Shown here: in pieces, positions 13,401-25,400 of the stretch
Layout: every line of letters begins with the position of its first letter
Position numbering within the stretch: position 1 is the first letter of the stretch
NCBI RefSeq assembly: GCF_037975245.1
Contig: NC_092563.1
Location: 7,501,501 to 7,561,500 of the forward strand
Source: Apostichopus japonicus
Lineage: Eukaryota > Echinodermata > Holothuroidea > Aspidochirotida > Stichopodidae
Reading direction: 5' to 3'
DNA: 60,000 nt
Position numbers and translations under genes: made by a program
Notes under the pieces: generated by a model
Seen by the model: only the letters and a program-made list of their open reading frames with translations
Told to the model about the DNA's origin: nothing
The model's database searches: none

Positions 13401-16400
13401 ATGAGGTAATGGAAAGTGGGTCGACGAGGTAATGGAAGTGGGTCGTCGAGGTAATGGAAGTGGGTCGGTGAGGAAGTTGGTAAAGAGGGTCGGCGTGGTA
13501 ATGGAAAGTGGGTCGACGAGGTAATGGAAAGTGGGTCGACGAGGTAATGGATAGTGGGTCGACGAGGTAATGGAAGTGGGTCGGTGAGGAAGTTGGTAAA
13601 GAGGGTCGGCGTGGTAATGGAAAGTGGGTCGGCAAGGTAATGGAAAGTGGGTCGGCGAGGTAATAGAAGTGGGTCGATGAGGTAATGGAAAGTGTGTCGA
13701 CGAGGTAATGGAAAGTGGGTCGGCGAGGTGATGGAAAGTGGGTCTGTGAGGTAATGGGAGTGGGTCAGTAAGGAAGTTGGTAAAGAGGGACCAGGGCTTA
13801 AACAGTTCTAATTTCTGTAGTCTAAGAAGCCTGCAGGGCAACCTTGAACGGAGATTGTCATGAGAGGAGTGAACGTCAATGTTAAGGAGATTTGTAACAC
13901 TATCGCCTGAGGTAATGCGTTCATCTTATACACAATTTTAAACAATATGCCAGTTAATTACTTTAAACAGTGGAACCATTCTGCTTACCTCTACTTTCTT
14001 CAAAGAGAATCTCCTTGACCTGATGTCATCCATCAGTATCTCGTACGGGGTCAGTTCGTACTCGATGGAGTTTGAAACCCGGCTGGTGCTGACTTTATTC
14101 AGTCGTATACCCTGGCGAAGGTCTCGTAGACATTGGATCCATATCCTCCCCTAAAAGTAAATCAAAACGGGTCGTTAGTTATGACGAGACCAGTTAATTA
14201 AACAGCACAAAACAGAATACCCAAACACACAATGATGCATATAGGTCAGTGTTCAAATTCACTTACAACTGTGACATTTGTCTGTTTAACTAATTTCTCT
14301 GCTTTTGTCTTCGTCTACCTCTGAATGAGAATCTTGCAGGGATTTGAACACCAGGCTCTCCAACTTCGCTACATTACCTCATTACCTTTACAGGATTTTG
14401 TTGTTGTTGTTGCTAGAGATAAGCAGTTTAGAGGTAGTATGCATAGGCCCTAAATTATAGCATGCTTTAATTGCTAGAAGTTTCAAAAGTACTTTCCTGG
14501 GGGTCTTTGTTCTCCAAATTGTTCTCAGACATTCTAAATGAACACACAAGATGACTGAATGTCCCAGTGAGGTTCATTTATTCCAAGGTGGTAATTAAAC
14601 CAGTTTAAAAATTTTGACCAAATGTGGCCATATTTGAATATCTGGCATATTTGAGGCCAATACAGCATACCTTTAATAGTCCATAGGTAAATCATGCTCC
14701 TCAAATTGTGTGTATTTGATCTCCAATGATTACCAAAAAACGGAGATCAGGATCGTGATGAATACAATGCTCTTCTAGAAACTTTGGGTAGTAGAAGGAG
14801 AGGGCAGGCAGTAGACTCCCCCAAAACTTACTGGTCTGGGAATTTACAATCAAGGACACTCTTACCTGTCACCAGTCTACTGATGCACTTTCATCTTCTA
14901 CCTAACCTACTGACTTGGCAACATTTTAGCAAGTTGCACTCCCAATTCCATATCCCTGGATTAGCCCTTTATCTCTTCCTGTCAGATCCATCAATTCAGA
15001 AGCCACATAAAGGCAGGCGCGTAGCCAGGAATTTGCCAAGGGAGGGGCGAAACTGTAGGCAAACTATCAGAGCCTTAGATGCGGCAATTCAAGCTATCTG
15101 AAGCGTAGCGCCACCATTTTGGCTGAAAATGCCTCCCAGATCGCTGGAAATGGCACTTCAAAGGCCTTGTAAATTGCATCTTAGCATTTTCTCATTTGAA
15201 ATTACTAGCGATATCATAAAAACATAAAAAAAAATAAAAAAATATGCTCAAGGGGGTGGGGGTGGCTGCCCCCTTCGCCCCCCCTTGGCTACGCGCCTGC
15301 ATAAAGGTGGTTACACGGTAGACTGGCAAGGGCCACTTACTAAGCTAGGGTCAGGGTGCTACCAGGTGGTGCTAAACATGGTATAGTGAAAGTACAATAG
15401 CATTGAGGAGACAGGTAAGGCATGACGTATCAAACGTGTCGTAAACGTCTATATGCCCTATGATGACATAGCTCTCAGAAAGGTGGTTCTTTGAAATTAA
15501 AGTGCAACACAAATTCTGTGATGTTGTAATGAAGATATTTCGTAATATACTGTGCATATAACAGTCTGGTTTCAACACAGAGTTTCAGAATGGAGAATTT
15601 TTTTTAATCAGCATGTGACTGTACCTGTCATTTTTAGAGACCAAGTTTTTTGAAAAACTAAAGAAACAAACAAGAGTTTTCTCTTTTTAACAGATACATT
15701 TAAGAAGAGGATAAAGCAGCAATTTTCTCTTACCCATTCTTGGGGCAGTAAATCTTCAATGTGGTTCTCGATACAACCTGAACTCTGTTCTTCGGCTAAC
15801 TTTTTCAGAATCTACAACAAAATTACAAAAGAGAGAGAGAGAGATGAATCTTTATTCAAAAACTTCAGGGAGTAGAAATTGTAGACATAATTTAAAATAC
15901 AGATTAACCAAAAGGACTGATGGGTTAACAGTTATTAAATTTGAATGACATAGCTTTAAATGCACATAGAAATATGTACTCTTTACACATTCACCTGATG
16001 AAGCAGTTATTTTTGCTCCACACATGTATGCATGGTGAAATTAATTAGAATATGTGCAATTTCTTGAGGTCAGCAACAGCATCAGCCCAAAGCTGTTGCA
16101 GATGAGGCTAGGAGTAGGTATATTTGTTGTAACGATAACAGTATAATGTAGGAAGCCACATACTGTAGCCTTCCATGCTACAATAGGGTTAGGTAACATG
16201 TCAAAAGAAGCACACTCAGGGTGCTGCAGCTTATTGCAGCAAGGCTGCATAGGACGTAAGTCTGCTATCTTGCAGACTGTTATATGAGATAGCAAGGTAA
16301 CTGTAATGTAGGAAGTAAGATACTGCCTAGCGTAGTATGCAAAATTGCATTTGTGTAATGCAGGTAGCCTGGTATCTGGTAGCCTCCTATGCTACAAATG

Positions 16401-19400
16401 GGATACTGGATACACCTTGTACCTGGTTACTGCTGGATATTTTACTCAAGAAGCTTTTGAGTTCCTCTACTTCAGCATATAGTGCTCTGCACACAGCTTG
16501 GTAGTGGGTGGCAGCATCCATTGAGTTGGCCACATGTTTACTACAAGACTGTGCATGGGAGATAAAAGAGAATGAAAAAGCAACATTGATAAATATACTG
16601 TATGAATGCTAATATGCATACTGCTTTAGTGTAACAAATATATGAGACTTCAGGAAAACAAAATAAACACGCTGAAAGCTAAAAAGTTGACTATATTTCA
16701 CCGGCTAAGTGTCATAACATCATGAGAATGACCATGGCAATATAGGGGAACGGATGGAACAGGGGAATGAGGGGATTATTCAAGTTTAACATTTTGTGAG
16801 AAAAAAAAAGTTTGAGATTTGTTGGAAAAAAATTCCATTAAGTTCAGCAAAATTTTGTATTATTTGTATTTATAAACAAACTGCTCACATCATTGCATGA
16901 TTTGTGTAGCACTTGATCCATTTGCTAAGCACATTAAGTTGAGACTTTCATTTGAGGAGAGGGGGAGACGCTGGGGGGGGGGAAGGTGGCAGATGGAGGC
17001 GAGAAAAGGGTGACAGGCTGTGACAAAACTTGAAAGAGCACTACAAAATGTTTCTGAACATTTCTAGTGCCGTCAGTTCTTTTCGAGTCCTACAGTATAG
17101 ATTACTTCGACACCTTTTTAGTACAATACAGAAACAGCAGGCCAATCGTTACGCTAATTGCTTTAACCAGAAACTTCCAAATTTATTTTTTAGTGTGATG
17201 ACCTATGATGATATCTTTACTCTGTGAAAAGCAACAGCAAATTTTCTGCTATACACTGTGGAACCAAATTATTTACGTTCTTGACTATAGTTTAATAAAG
17301 CTATTGGAACTATTCCTTACCATTAGCGGAAATATACAACCTATGATTTTCTAAAGTATGTACATTAATCCTCCATTTTGTTAACAAAGCTGGTATTCCC
17401 ACGAATGCCAGACACTATTTGGATTTAAAACCTTAGAGAATATGTCTGGCTTAGTTTCACAGAATAAAATGGACCAGTAATTACTTAAATCTCCTGTTAA
17501 AATTCAAGGAAACAGAGATCTGTGTAAAATATGAACTGAAAGGTACCGAAAGATACCAGCAGAAATCAGAATGAAAATTTGATCTGTAACAAACATTGTT
17601 GAAAAGAGAAGCATGAACTTATTATTAATACAGATCTTTAAATGCATAATTTATACTTGTAAGGCTTCTGTAGAGGTTTTAACCTACTGTACCAAACATG
17701 TTAGGAGGTGAGCAAAGCAAAAACACACTCCAAAACTCATAATAATAATAATCATAATAATAATAATAATAACAATAATAATAATAATAATAATATTACT
17801 ACTACTAATAATAATAATAATATTCATCATCATAAAAATAATAATAATAATATTAACAATAATAATAATAATAATAGTAATAATAATAATTATTATACTA
17901 ATAATAATAATTATAAAATTAATAATAATAATTAGTCAGTTAGTCCGTTTAGTCTAGTCAGTTTTGTATTGTTGTTGAATATTTTGCAGTCCTCACTGAG
18001 GGGTTAATATTGTTTTCATATAAACGTTTGGACTATGCTAACATTACTGCTATTACGAAGTGACTTATACACCAATACACTACATTCATAGACTCTGTAT
18101 TCCTGTAAACAAACGCTCATTGCAACGAGTATTCACCATCACTCATGCCGATTAAGATCCAACTAATTACAAAGACAGTCGGCCGATGTATGAACCGAGG
18201 CACAAATTAACTCTGTCTGTTCGTCTCTGTGTAGCTCAATTAAGTGGCCACTTTACTACACAAGTTTCCTGTCTGCACAAATAATCAATTGCAAAATACC
18301 AAAACAAGTACAACAGTCGATTGATCTGAGCTCCAGAACAAAACAAGTCACCGTGACTGTGGGTACTTAATATGATCTTACTGCATGAACCATCTCTTTA
18401 AGTTTTCTGATCTGTAAGACTAAAATCTTAGGAGAGGAATCAAGTTGAAATTATCTTTGTACCAGTTGAGGTAAAGGAAATTGTAAAAACAAAGTTAAGA
18501 TGTTTGTTTGTTTAAATTATTTCAGAAAGGAAAGCAAAATATACTAGAAGAGGGAGTTGGCTGAGAGGTCACCTGTAAACACCCAAATCTCAAACTTTTA
18601 CATCTTAACAGTAACTCATCAAGCTATCAGAAGGGTTGTTGGGTCAATTAACTTTTGCTTTGCAAGCTCTGGTTTGTTTTCATCAATTCCTCCTTGTTTT
18701 AATTCTCATTTGTTATCCCTTAAAGATCTATATTTTGTCTGTACATACTATATGATTTAATAATCCATGATAACAGATTCATACTGATAGATTACAACAT
18801 TGACGTAAAGTGTTGTATGATACCCTAAGCGAATGGCCAGCATATCAGTATAAATTGAGCCTTTCACAATCTCATCAATCAAGCTCTATAAAATGAAAGT
18901 CTCCAAAATAAGGATATTGGTAATAAAAGTTAGTTAAAACTTTGTTGTCTTTGGATATGATGTCCTTGGAAGTAAACAGTACATGTAAGAAAGGTTAAAA
19001 GTCTATAGGAGGTGATTCATTAGTACTGTACTATATTATAGTCCATCAACATCAACATCAATCCTGTGATGCCATGTAAATAGCAATTACACATTCGGGC
19101 ATCAGGTCAGACAACAGGATATGAAAACAGTTGGTATTACTGTAAATAAGAGACGGGACTTAAGATCTGGAGGATGTAGAGGGTAGCATTTCTCTAAAAT
19201 CTGGCTTGAGAAGCAGGGGCAATTCTACAACGAAAGATAAATGACGGCTACTAAACAATCCTGGAAATAGTGCTTCACATGTAGCGAGTAACTCAGATAT
19301 ATACTGCAATAGGTATCGATTATTGTCTAATGTACTAGAGCAAACATTTCAAGAGAGAAATAAATCACCAAGAAATTTGAGCTCAGTTGACACTTTTGGT

Positions 19401-22400
19401 GATAGAGTGAATGGGGGGGGGGGGGCATTGTGGGACAGTTAAGGGGGCAGTAGATAGGAAAGATCCAGTCACATACAACAGACAGCTACTCTTGACACGA
19501 TAACAAGCGTGAATTGGGAAAGGACACACAAGGAGGAAAGTAAATAAATACTTCAGCAAGTTGCAACTCCCAATTAGAATAAATCTGCCCCTAAGCATCT
19601 GGTGACTCACAAAACAGTGAACAGTTCTTTCATTCAACTGTAGCACTGAGCTCCATGGTTGGATACATAGAAGTAGATCAGGGACTTTTCAGCTTCTGCT
19701 ACTTTGATAGAGTTTTGTTGCAGTGAAAAAGCTTCAATCAGAGAATAAATAATCCACAAACAACTGTCAACCGGTAGCAGATTTGGGATCTAAAGTCCAA
19801 GATTATTTCGATGACATGTAGTTAAATGAAAGTCATCCCTAAGACTAATATTTACCAAGGAATCTGGTAAGCTACATTTCTTGATGAGTCAAGCTAAGCA
19901 CAATAGCAGCCCATTATTTACAGAATCACTGCAGGAAGCTGTTGCAGTTAAAACCTGGATGTGGCCCATAGTGGTGAAGGGAGAGTCCACTGTACCTACG
20001 ACTGTAAGTGTACAAAGTCTATTATCAAAACATTCATTAGACTGAATGCTTAATGGGATGAAGGTAGATACAGTATATTGACCGCACTGTAGTACTGTAG
20101 GTTTGTATGAAGAAAAGTATTGCTAGAAAGTACAACCTTAACAGGTTACCATAGCAACCGTGCCCATAAAAGGACAAAAACTAGAAAGCAAAAATAAAAA
20201 CATGAAAATGGGTATTAATTGATATACCCCAGAACAATGTGAGGTCCATACAGTTTCATCTTTGCATTTTGACTTTAGTTTTGGGCATACATTGGCTTCA
20301 ACACCAATTATATATGCTGTTATACTACAGTAGAATGAACCATTCCATTATGCTCAAACCAAAACAATAAGAAAGGTTTTTTTAGTACTACAAATACTGC
20401 TTGTTACAGAGATTACCAGGGTCATTTCTATCCACTGATTGATAAACACTGCCTTTATTGAAAGGAATACTATTTTACGGTTCATAGACCAGGTACAAGA
20501 AGACAGACTGGAATATACCCAGGTTTACTAGGAATTCATGACACCATACACAAGCACAAAGGTAATACAAACTTGTACCACTTTACTGTAGCAACCATGT
20601 GTTAAATCTGTAGTAGGCTAATGCTTTTAACAAAACAATGGATCTTGTTACAATCTGCAAAGCAGCTCCCATGTCATTAGGAGCTGAGGCAGATCATGCT
20701 AGACCTGTATAACATATTGCAGCTAGGCAGGTACAAACATTCTGAGTAAGTAAATGGATGAGTGCAAATTTCTCATTAATTAAAGGTGTATGGGGTCACC
20801 TATATGAACAACATTGTTCTCGTCACTCTAAGTAGTAGGCATTAGAAATCATGAAAATAGCTGCAACTCCCATCAAAATCCATCAAAGATTGACCATTTT
20901 ACAAGTCTTTTCTTAGTTCTAGTTTTATTTATGAATAAGCAGTTAGCTAATCATGTACCCTGCTGACCTACAAGGAGTGAATGCCTAATTTTCTGTTTTA
21001 TCTTTCCTTTGTTTTCACAACCTTCCTTTCAAGGACACTGAAACACAGGTTTGTGGCCTATTAGTGATTTTTTAAAATATTTGATTTTCTTCTTTGAAAA
21101 GAGGAACATCACATTATTCAAATGAGATACAGTACGTGGACTTGTAATTAGAGGTTAACTTATTAATGCCTAAAATACAAAATTTTGATGAGCGCAACAC
21201 TCCACCTCATAGTTTGCACATATTTAATGAGTTTCACAGAATTATCAAAACTTCAAATATATGTATATATCTTGGTAACAAAAAGAGCTTTTTCAAAAAT
21301 TTCAATAGAGTTTGTTCATAAGATATAACAACAAATGTACTAAATATGGCACAAACTGGCTAGGAGTCATTAATACTCTAAACTTAAACATTAACCATTA
21401 TGGACGAAGAAAGAAGACTTAACCCTTCCACCTGAATGTCACTAATGATTGAAACTTGAATTGAAAATGTTTGAATCATGTAATGATTTAGAAATGTAAT
21501 GCACTGTATGCATCTGTATAATGTGCGTATATAGTTGTATATACTGTACATACGCTGCTGTTTCAGGGTTTAAATACAGATCTAGTTGTTCATGACCAAT
21601 GTAACCTATGAAGATATAAAATTAAATTTATAGAGACAGTGACACCAATTAACTAGTAGCATACATGTATACATGTCATTAATACCAGGTGAATAAATAG
21701 TTAATAATGAAGGTTGTTTGACTTGTTTCCATTTGTAGAACTGACCAAGGTGTTTTCCATCTGAACAGTTAAAATGTTTCTATAAACACTGACCCCCCCC
21801 TCTCCCACCTACAGGTACATACCTACATATACTGTATATCCCACATCCCTTCCTCAACCCTCTCTAATCTCCACAGGCCTGCAAATTATTCTGATATGAT
21901 CTTTATGATATTATTCTTTAAAATGCTTGAAAACTTTTTGAACTTTTTCAGATAGTCTTCAGGATGTTAACTTTTGATACAATTTACATAATTATATATT
22001 CTACAACTATGATTTAAGAAAAATACCATCAAATACCCTTTATTGACATGGTTCAAGAAATCCTTCCAGTTTGCTACATGGTGATAAACCATACTGCAAA
22101 AAGTCTTGACCTAAATTCGACCTTGTCCATTTTTTATTAATTCATAGTTCACCGCAACTGGCATGCTTCTTGTAGATTTTACTTACCAAACAATTGAATC
22201 TTTACATAAATATTCTTGTTGGTAAACTTTCTAGAAATTATGCATCAGAACGATACCCATCATATATTTCTGCTGTTGTATGATTATAATGCAATCATAC
22301 TATGTCAGCAGATACATACTAACAAGACTACAGCTATATATATGCATTACCCAATGAAATTTAAGAACAGCTGTTATAGAGTAGCCTACAGTATACATAA

Positions 22401-25400
22401 TCGAGCTTTCATCTAGGGCTATGCATGATCGACAGAGAGTAACTGCTTAACCAGCCTTCATAAGAATCTACTTAATATACGTAGTAAGGATTATGTGTTG
22501 TTGTAAGATTATCTTCTGGAGCAACCACTTTATGGTAAAATTTATCAAAATAACAGTGATTAGATCAGATTAAGAAATTTAAAGTGGCTGTTTGTGTTTA
22601 CAGTGTGAAGTAATCCCCACGGTCTATTACTTGTGCACATGGCAGAACCTTTATGTTGCATTCATATTAACATAGTAAAGCAAAATTTTTCATTCAAGTA
22701 GAGGGTCTATTTAATTATAACTGTTCAAGAAACATAAAGGAACATAAAGGGTGTTAACTTAGCTCAGTAGTTAATGCAGGTGCCTTCAAATCATAAGGTC
22801 CCGAGTTAGAGTCACTCCAAGATTAATGTATGTCCTCCAGTTACAGAGTTGTTGACAATTGACAATTCATAATCATGGACGTTAAATTATGAATGTAAGA
22901 GACTGACTTCGGTCAGCTTGCAGCTTTGATAAGCCAATGAGGCTTCTTCACGAGTTCCTGCTTGCAGGAGGATCTAAAATACATACAAATACATATATCC
23001 CCATTGAAACTTCCAGACCTACTACCCTAATAAATAAAAAAAAGGATCAACCTAAATTAACATACAACAATCTCCGCACAATGTGCCATTATCAAACAGT
23101 ACAACTGAATTTACTGGCTGAGTCTCACAGTACCATTCTGGGCTAGAAGAAATTTATATAGAAATTACTGCAAAACTACAGTAGTGTATAGTAGTGGATA
23201 GCAAGTGAACTTCGATCTGGATTTTAGGATTCAGTTGGTTAATGGTGGCTGAGGATGCAGAAACTGCTGAACTCTCACCACTATGGAGAACAGAGCTGAA
23301 TATACTGTAGAGATGACAGTCTACATCTTCTATAGGATGAAGTTTTCCCATTAGTCATGAAGCTGTTAGTACTTCTCTTAATTTCCAAATCATTATGGAA
23401 AGTTCTCAGGTCAATTCTATGATATGGTCAACTTCATACCAAAAAATTTAAAATCATTGTACATTAAAATTGTATAAGTTTCCAATAAATAGAATACTTG
23501 TAGTTACTAAAAATATTTTTTTCACCCTCGAAAAATCATTTGTTTGATTATGGGGTCGGTAATAACAAATGGTTCCCGTAGTAACTAAATTATGAAAAAT
23601 AAAGTGAAATTTCATTTTGTGCAGATTTGTACATAGTACTCATGGGTATCATCAATTTTTTGGACTAATTATATTTGCTATAGCATAGTGCTCACTTAAA
23701 AGCTTCAATTTTTTTTCGACATCAAGGCATTAGACAACAGTGGTGAATTGATAACACCCTCAATTTACTGTCACGCAATCACAAAATTGACTGTTTTTGG
23801 TTTTTTTCTCCTTGCCTGCACAATATTTTTACTCCAAATAATGAATATCAAGTCTTCACATAGATACCAAAAGGATTACTGAATTTTCCTTTTCAGAAGA
23901 TATTCAAATTTTGCAGGAAATCACCCTTTACGAATGTCACGCAAGTCTCGTCAATTCAAGAATGTTTCTACCTATTTACTGTGTGAAAATTACAGGGATG
24001 TTTATAGTTTGATGAATGAATCACTGATTAATAACGATATCATATATGCATTCCCCTTTAATTAGGCAACTTGAATAATATGGGCACACATAATTAAACT
24101 AATTATAATAATTTCATTTGAAATATCAGAATTTAAATTCATGAATATTTATTCGCAATATAATGCCTTCAGTATTTCATCACCACATTAAGAAACTTAG
24201 CATGTGTCATTGATTTTTTAGTAGTATACAAAAACATAATCTATATTTGTATCTGGCAATGCCATGTGCTATGACTTGATAACCAAGGTTAAGGTTTTAA
24301 CTGCTCAATCATTCCCAAAATCCTATGAGCGAATGTATCTTCTCAAATATTACACTTTTGGTTTATTCATATGACAAATGAGAATGGTAATTTGAATCAC
24401 ATTTTGATATTCCAAAACTTACTGGTTTGGATATTTACGAGTGACGAGCTTACCTGTCTCCTCACAACCTTAGCACCTCATTCTACCGTGCCTATAAAGT
24501 CCTGGTAAATAAATAACACTGTGCGCCCTCTATGACCGGACCCCCCTTCCGGTCCCTCCTCCTTTCTCATGAGACCATTCCTGAAGAGTGGCCTCACGGA
24601 CGCCGGAGTGGGGGTGGCAAGGACTGGCCACCCCCAACGACCCCCGTCGAGTTAACTTCCCAAAGTGAACCCCTAACAAAAAATTCACTGACGCCTTCCT
24701 AGCAGGGGGGAGTGTAACCCTCCCCGGCGCAGCGGGAAGGGGGGACACTCTCCTGAACCCTGCAGGCGGAACTACCCCTTACACTAACAAGGAGCCTAAA
24801 GATTTACGGTCCGGCACTTGTTACCCTTAGACCAACTTAGGTGAGAACGAAAGTGGAAGACTATGTACGCAAACGCATACGGAAACACATAGGTACACTC
24901 ACCGATAGACATAGTTGATGGCTCTCTGGTGGATGGTGGTTCTGTCTATCTGGTGTGAAGCTCGGAGTCGTGAGTCAAGTCGAGCGACCGCTCCTCCGTC
25001 CGGCTGTGTCCCACCACCCTCTCGGGGGAGGGAGGCGGGAATGGAGACAGGTAAGCTCGTCACTCGTAAATATCCAAACCAGTAAGTTTTGGAATATTTA
25101 CTTCGCTCCTCGCTTACCTGTCTCCTCACAACCTTAGCACCGAGTGGCACTGCCCGATGGTGGGAGGCCCGAGGGGTGGGACCTGTTACCCACCGGACCT
25201 CGCATCACCGCGCTACCAAATGCCGCTTCGGCGTGTAAAGTGTCGGTCAAGTAGCAGGCGACGAACGTAGTTGGAGTTTTCCACGCTGCTGCTTTGAGTA
25301 TGTCCTCTATCGGGATGCCGGCGAATAGGGCTGTAGAGGCCGCGACCCCTCTGACGTCGTGAGCCCTTGGTCGGGAGGTCCCCGATGTGAACGGGCGTAT

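Larger units (their letters stand above)
16549..24406. other. spire intron 3, part upstream of DIRS insertion
   Basis: 7.9 kb of AT-rich intron. Recognised contents are an AAT microsatellite (17741-17935), repeat family A copy 2 (20780-21241), SINE copy 2 (22750-22998) and two copies of the motif TGTCACGCAAGTC near 23769 and 23935. The remaining sequence shows no coding exon that could be supported. Confidence 0.6.

Noticed and set aside
13206-13841. 211-codon ORF rich in [10 protein letters not shown] repeats on the minus strand
   Set aside because: Pure translation of the 22-bp minisatellite; several frames are open only because the unit lacks stops.
17708-17935. 75-codon Asn-rich ORF
   Set aside because: Translation of the AAT microsatellite.
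22757-22815. tRNA gene candidate
   Set aside because: A and B boxes are present but the cloverleaf is incomplete and the copy continues into a SINE body with a tail.
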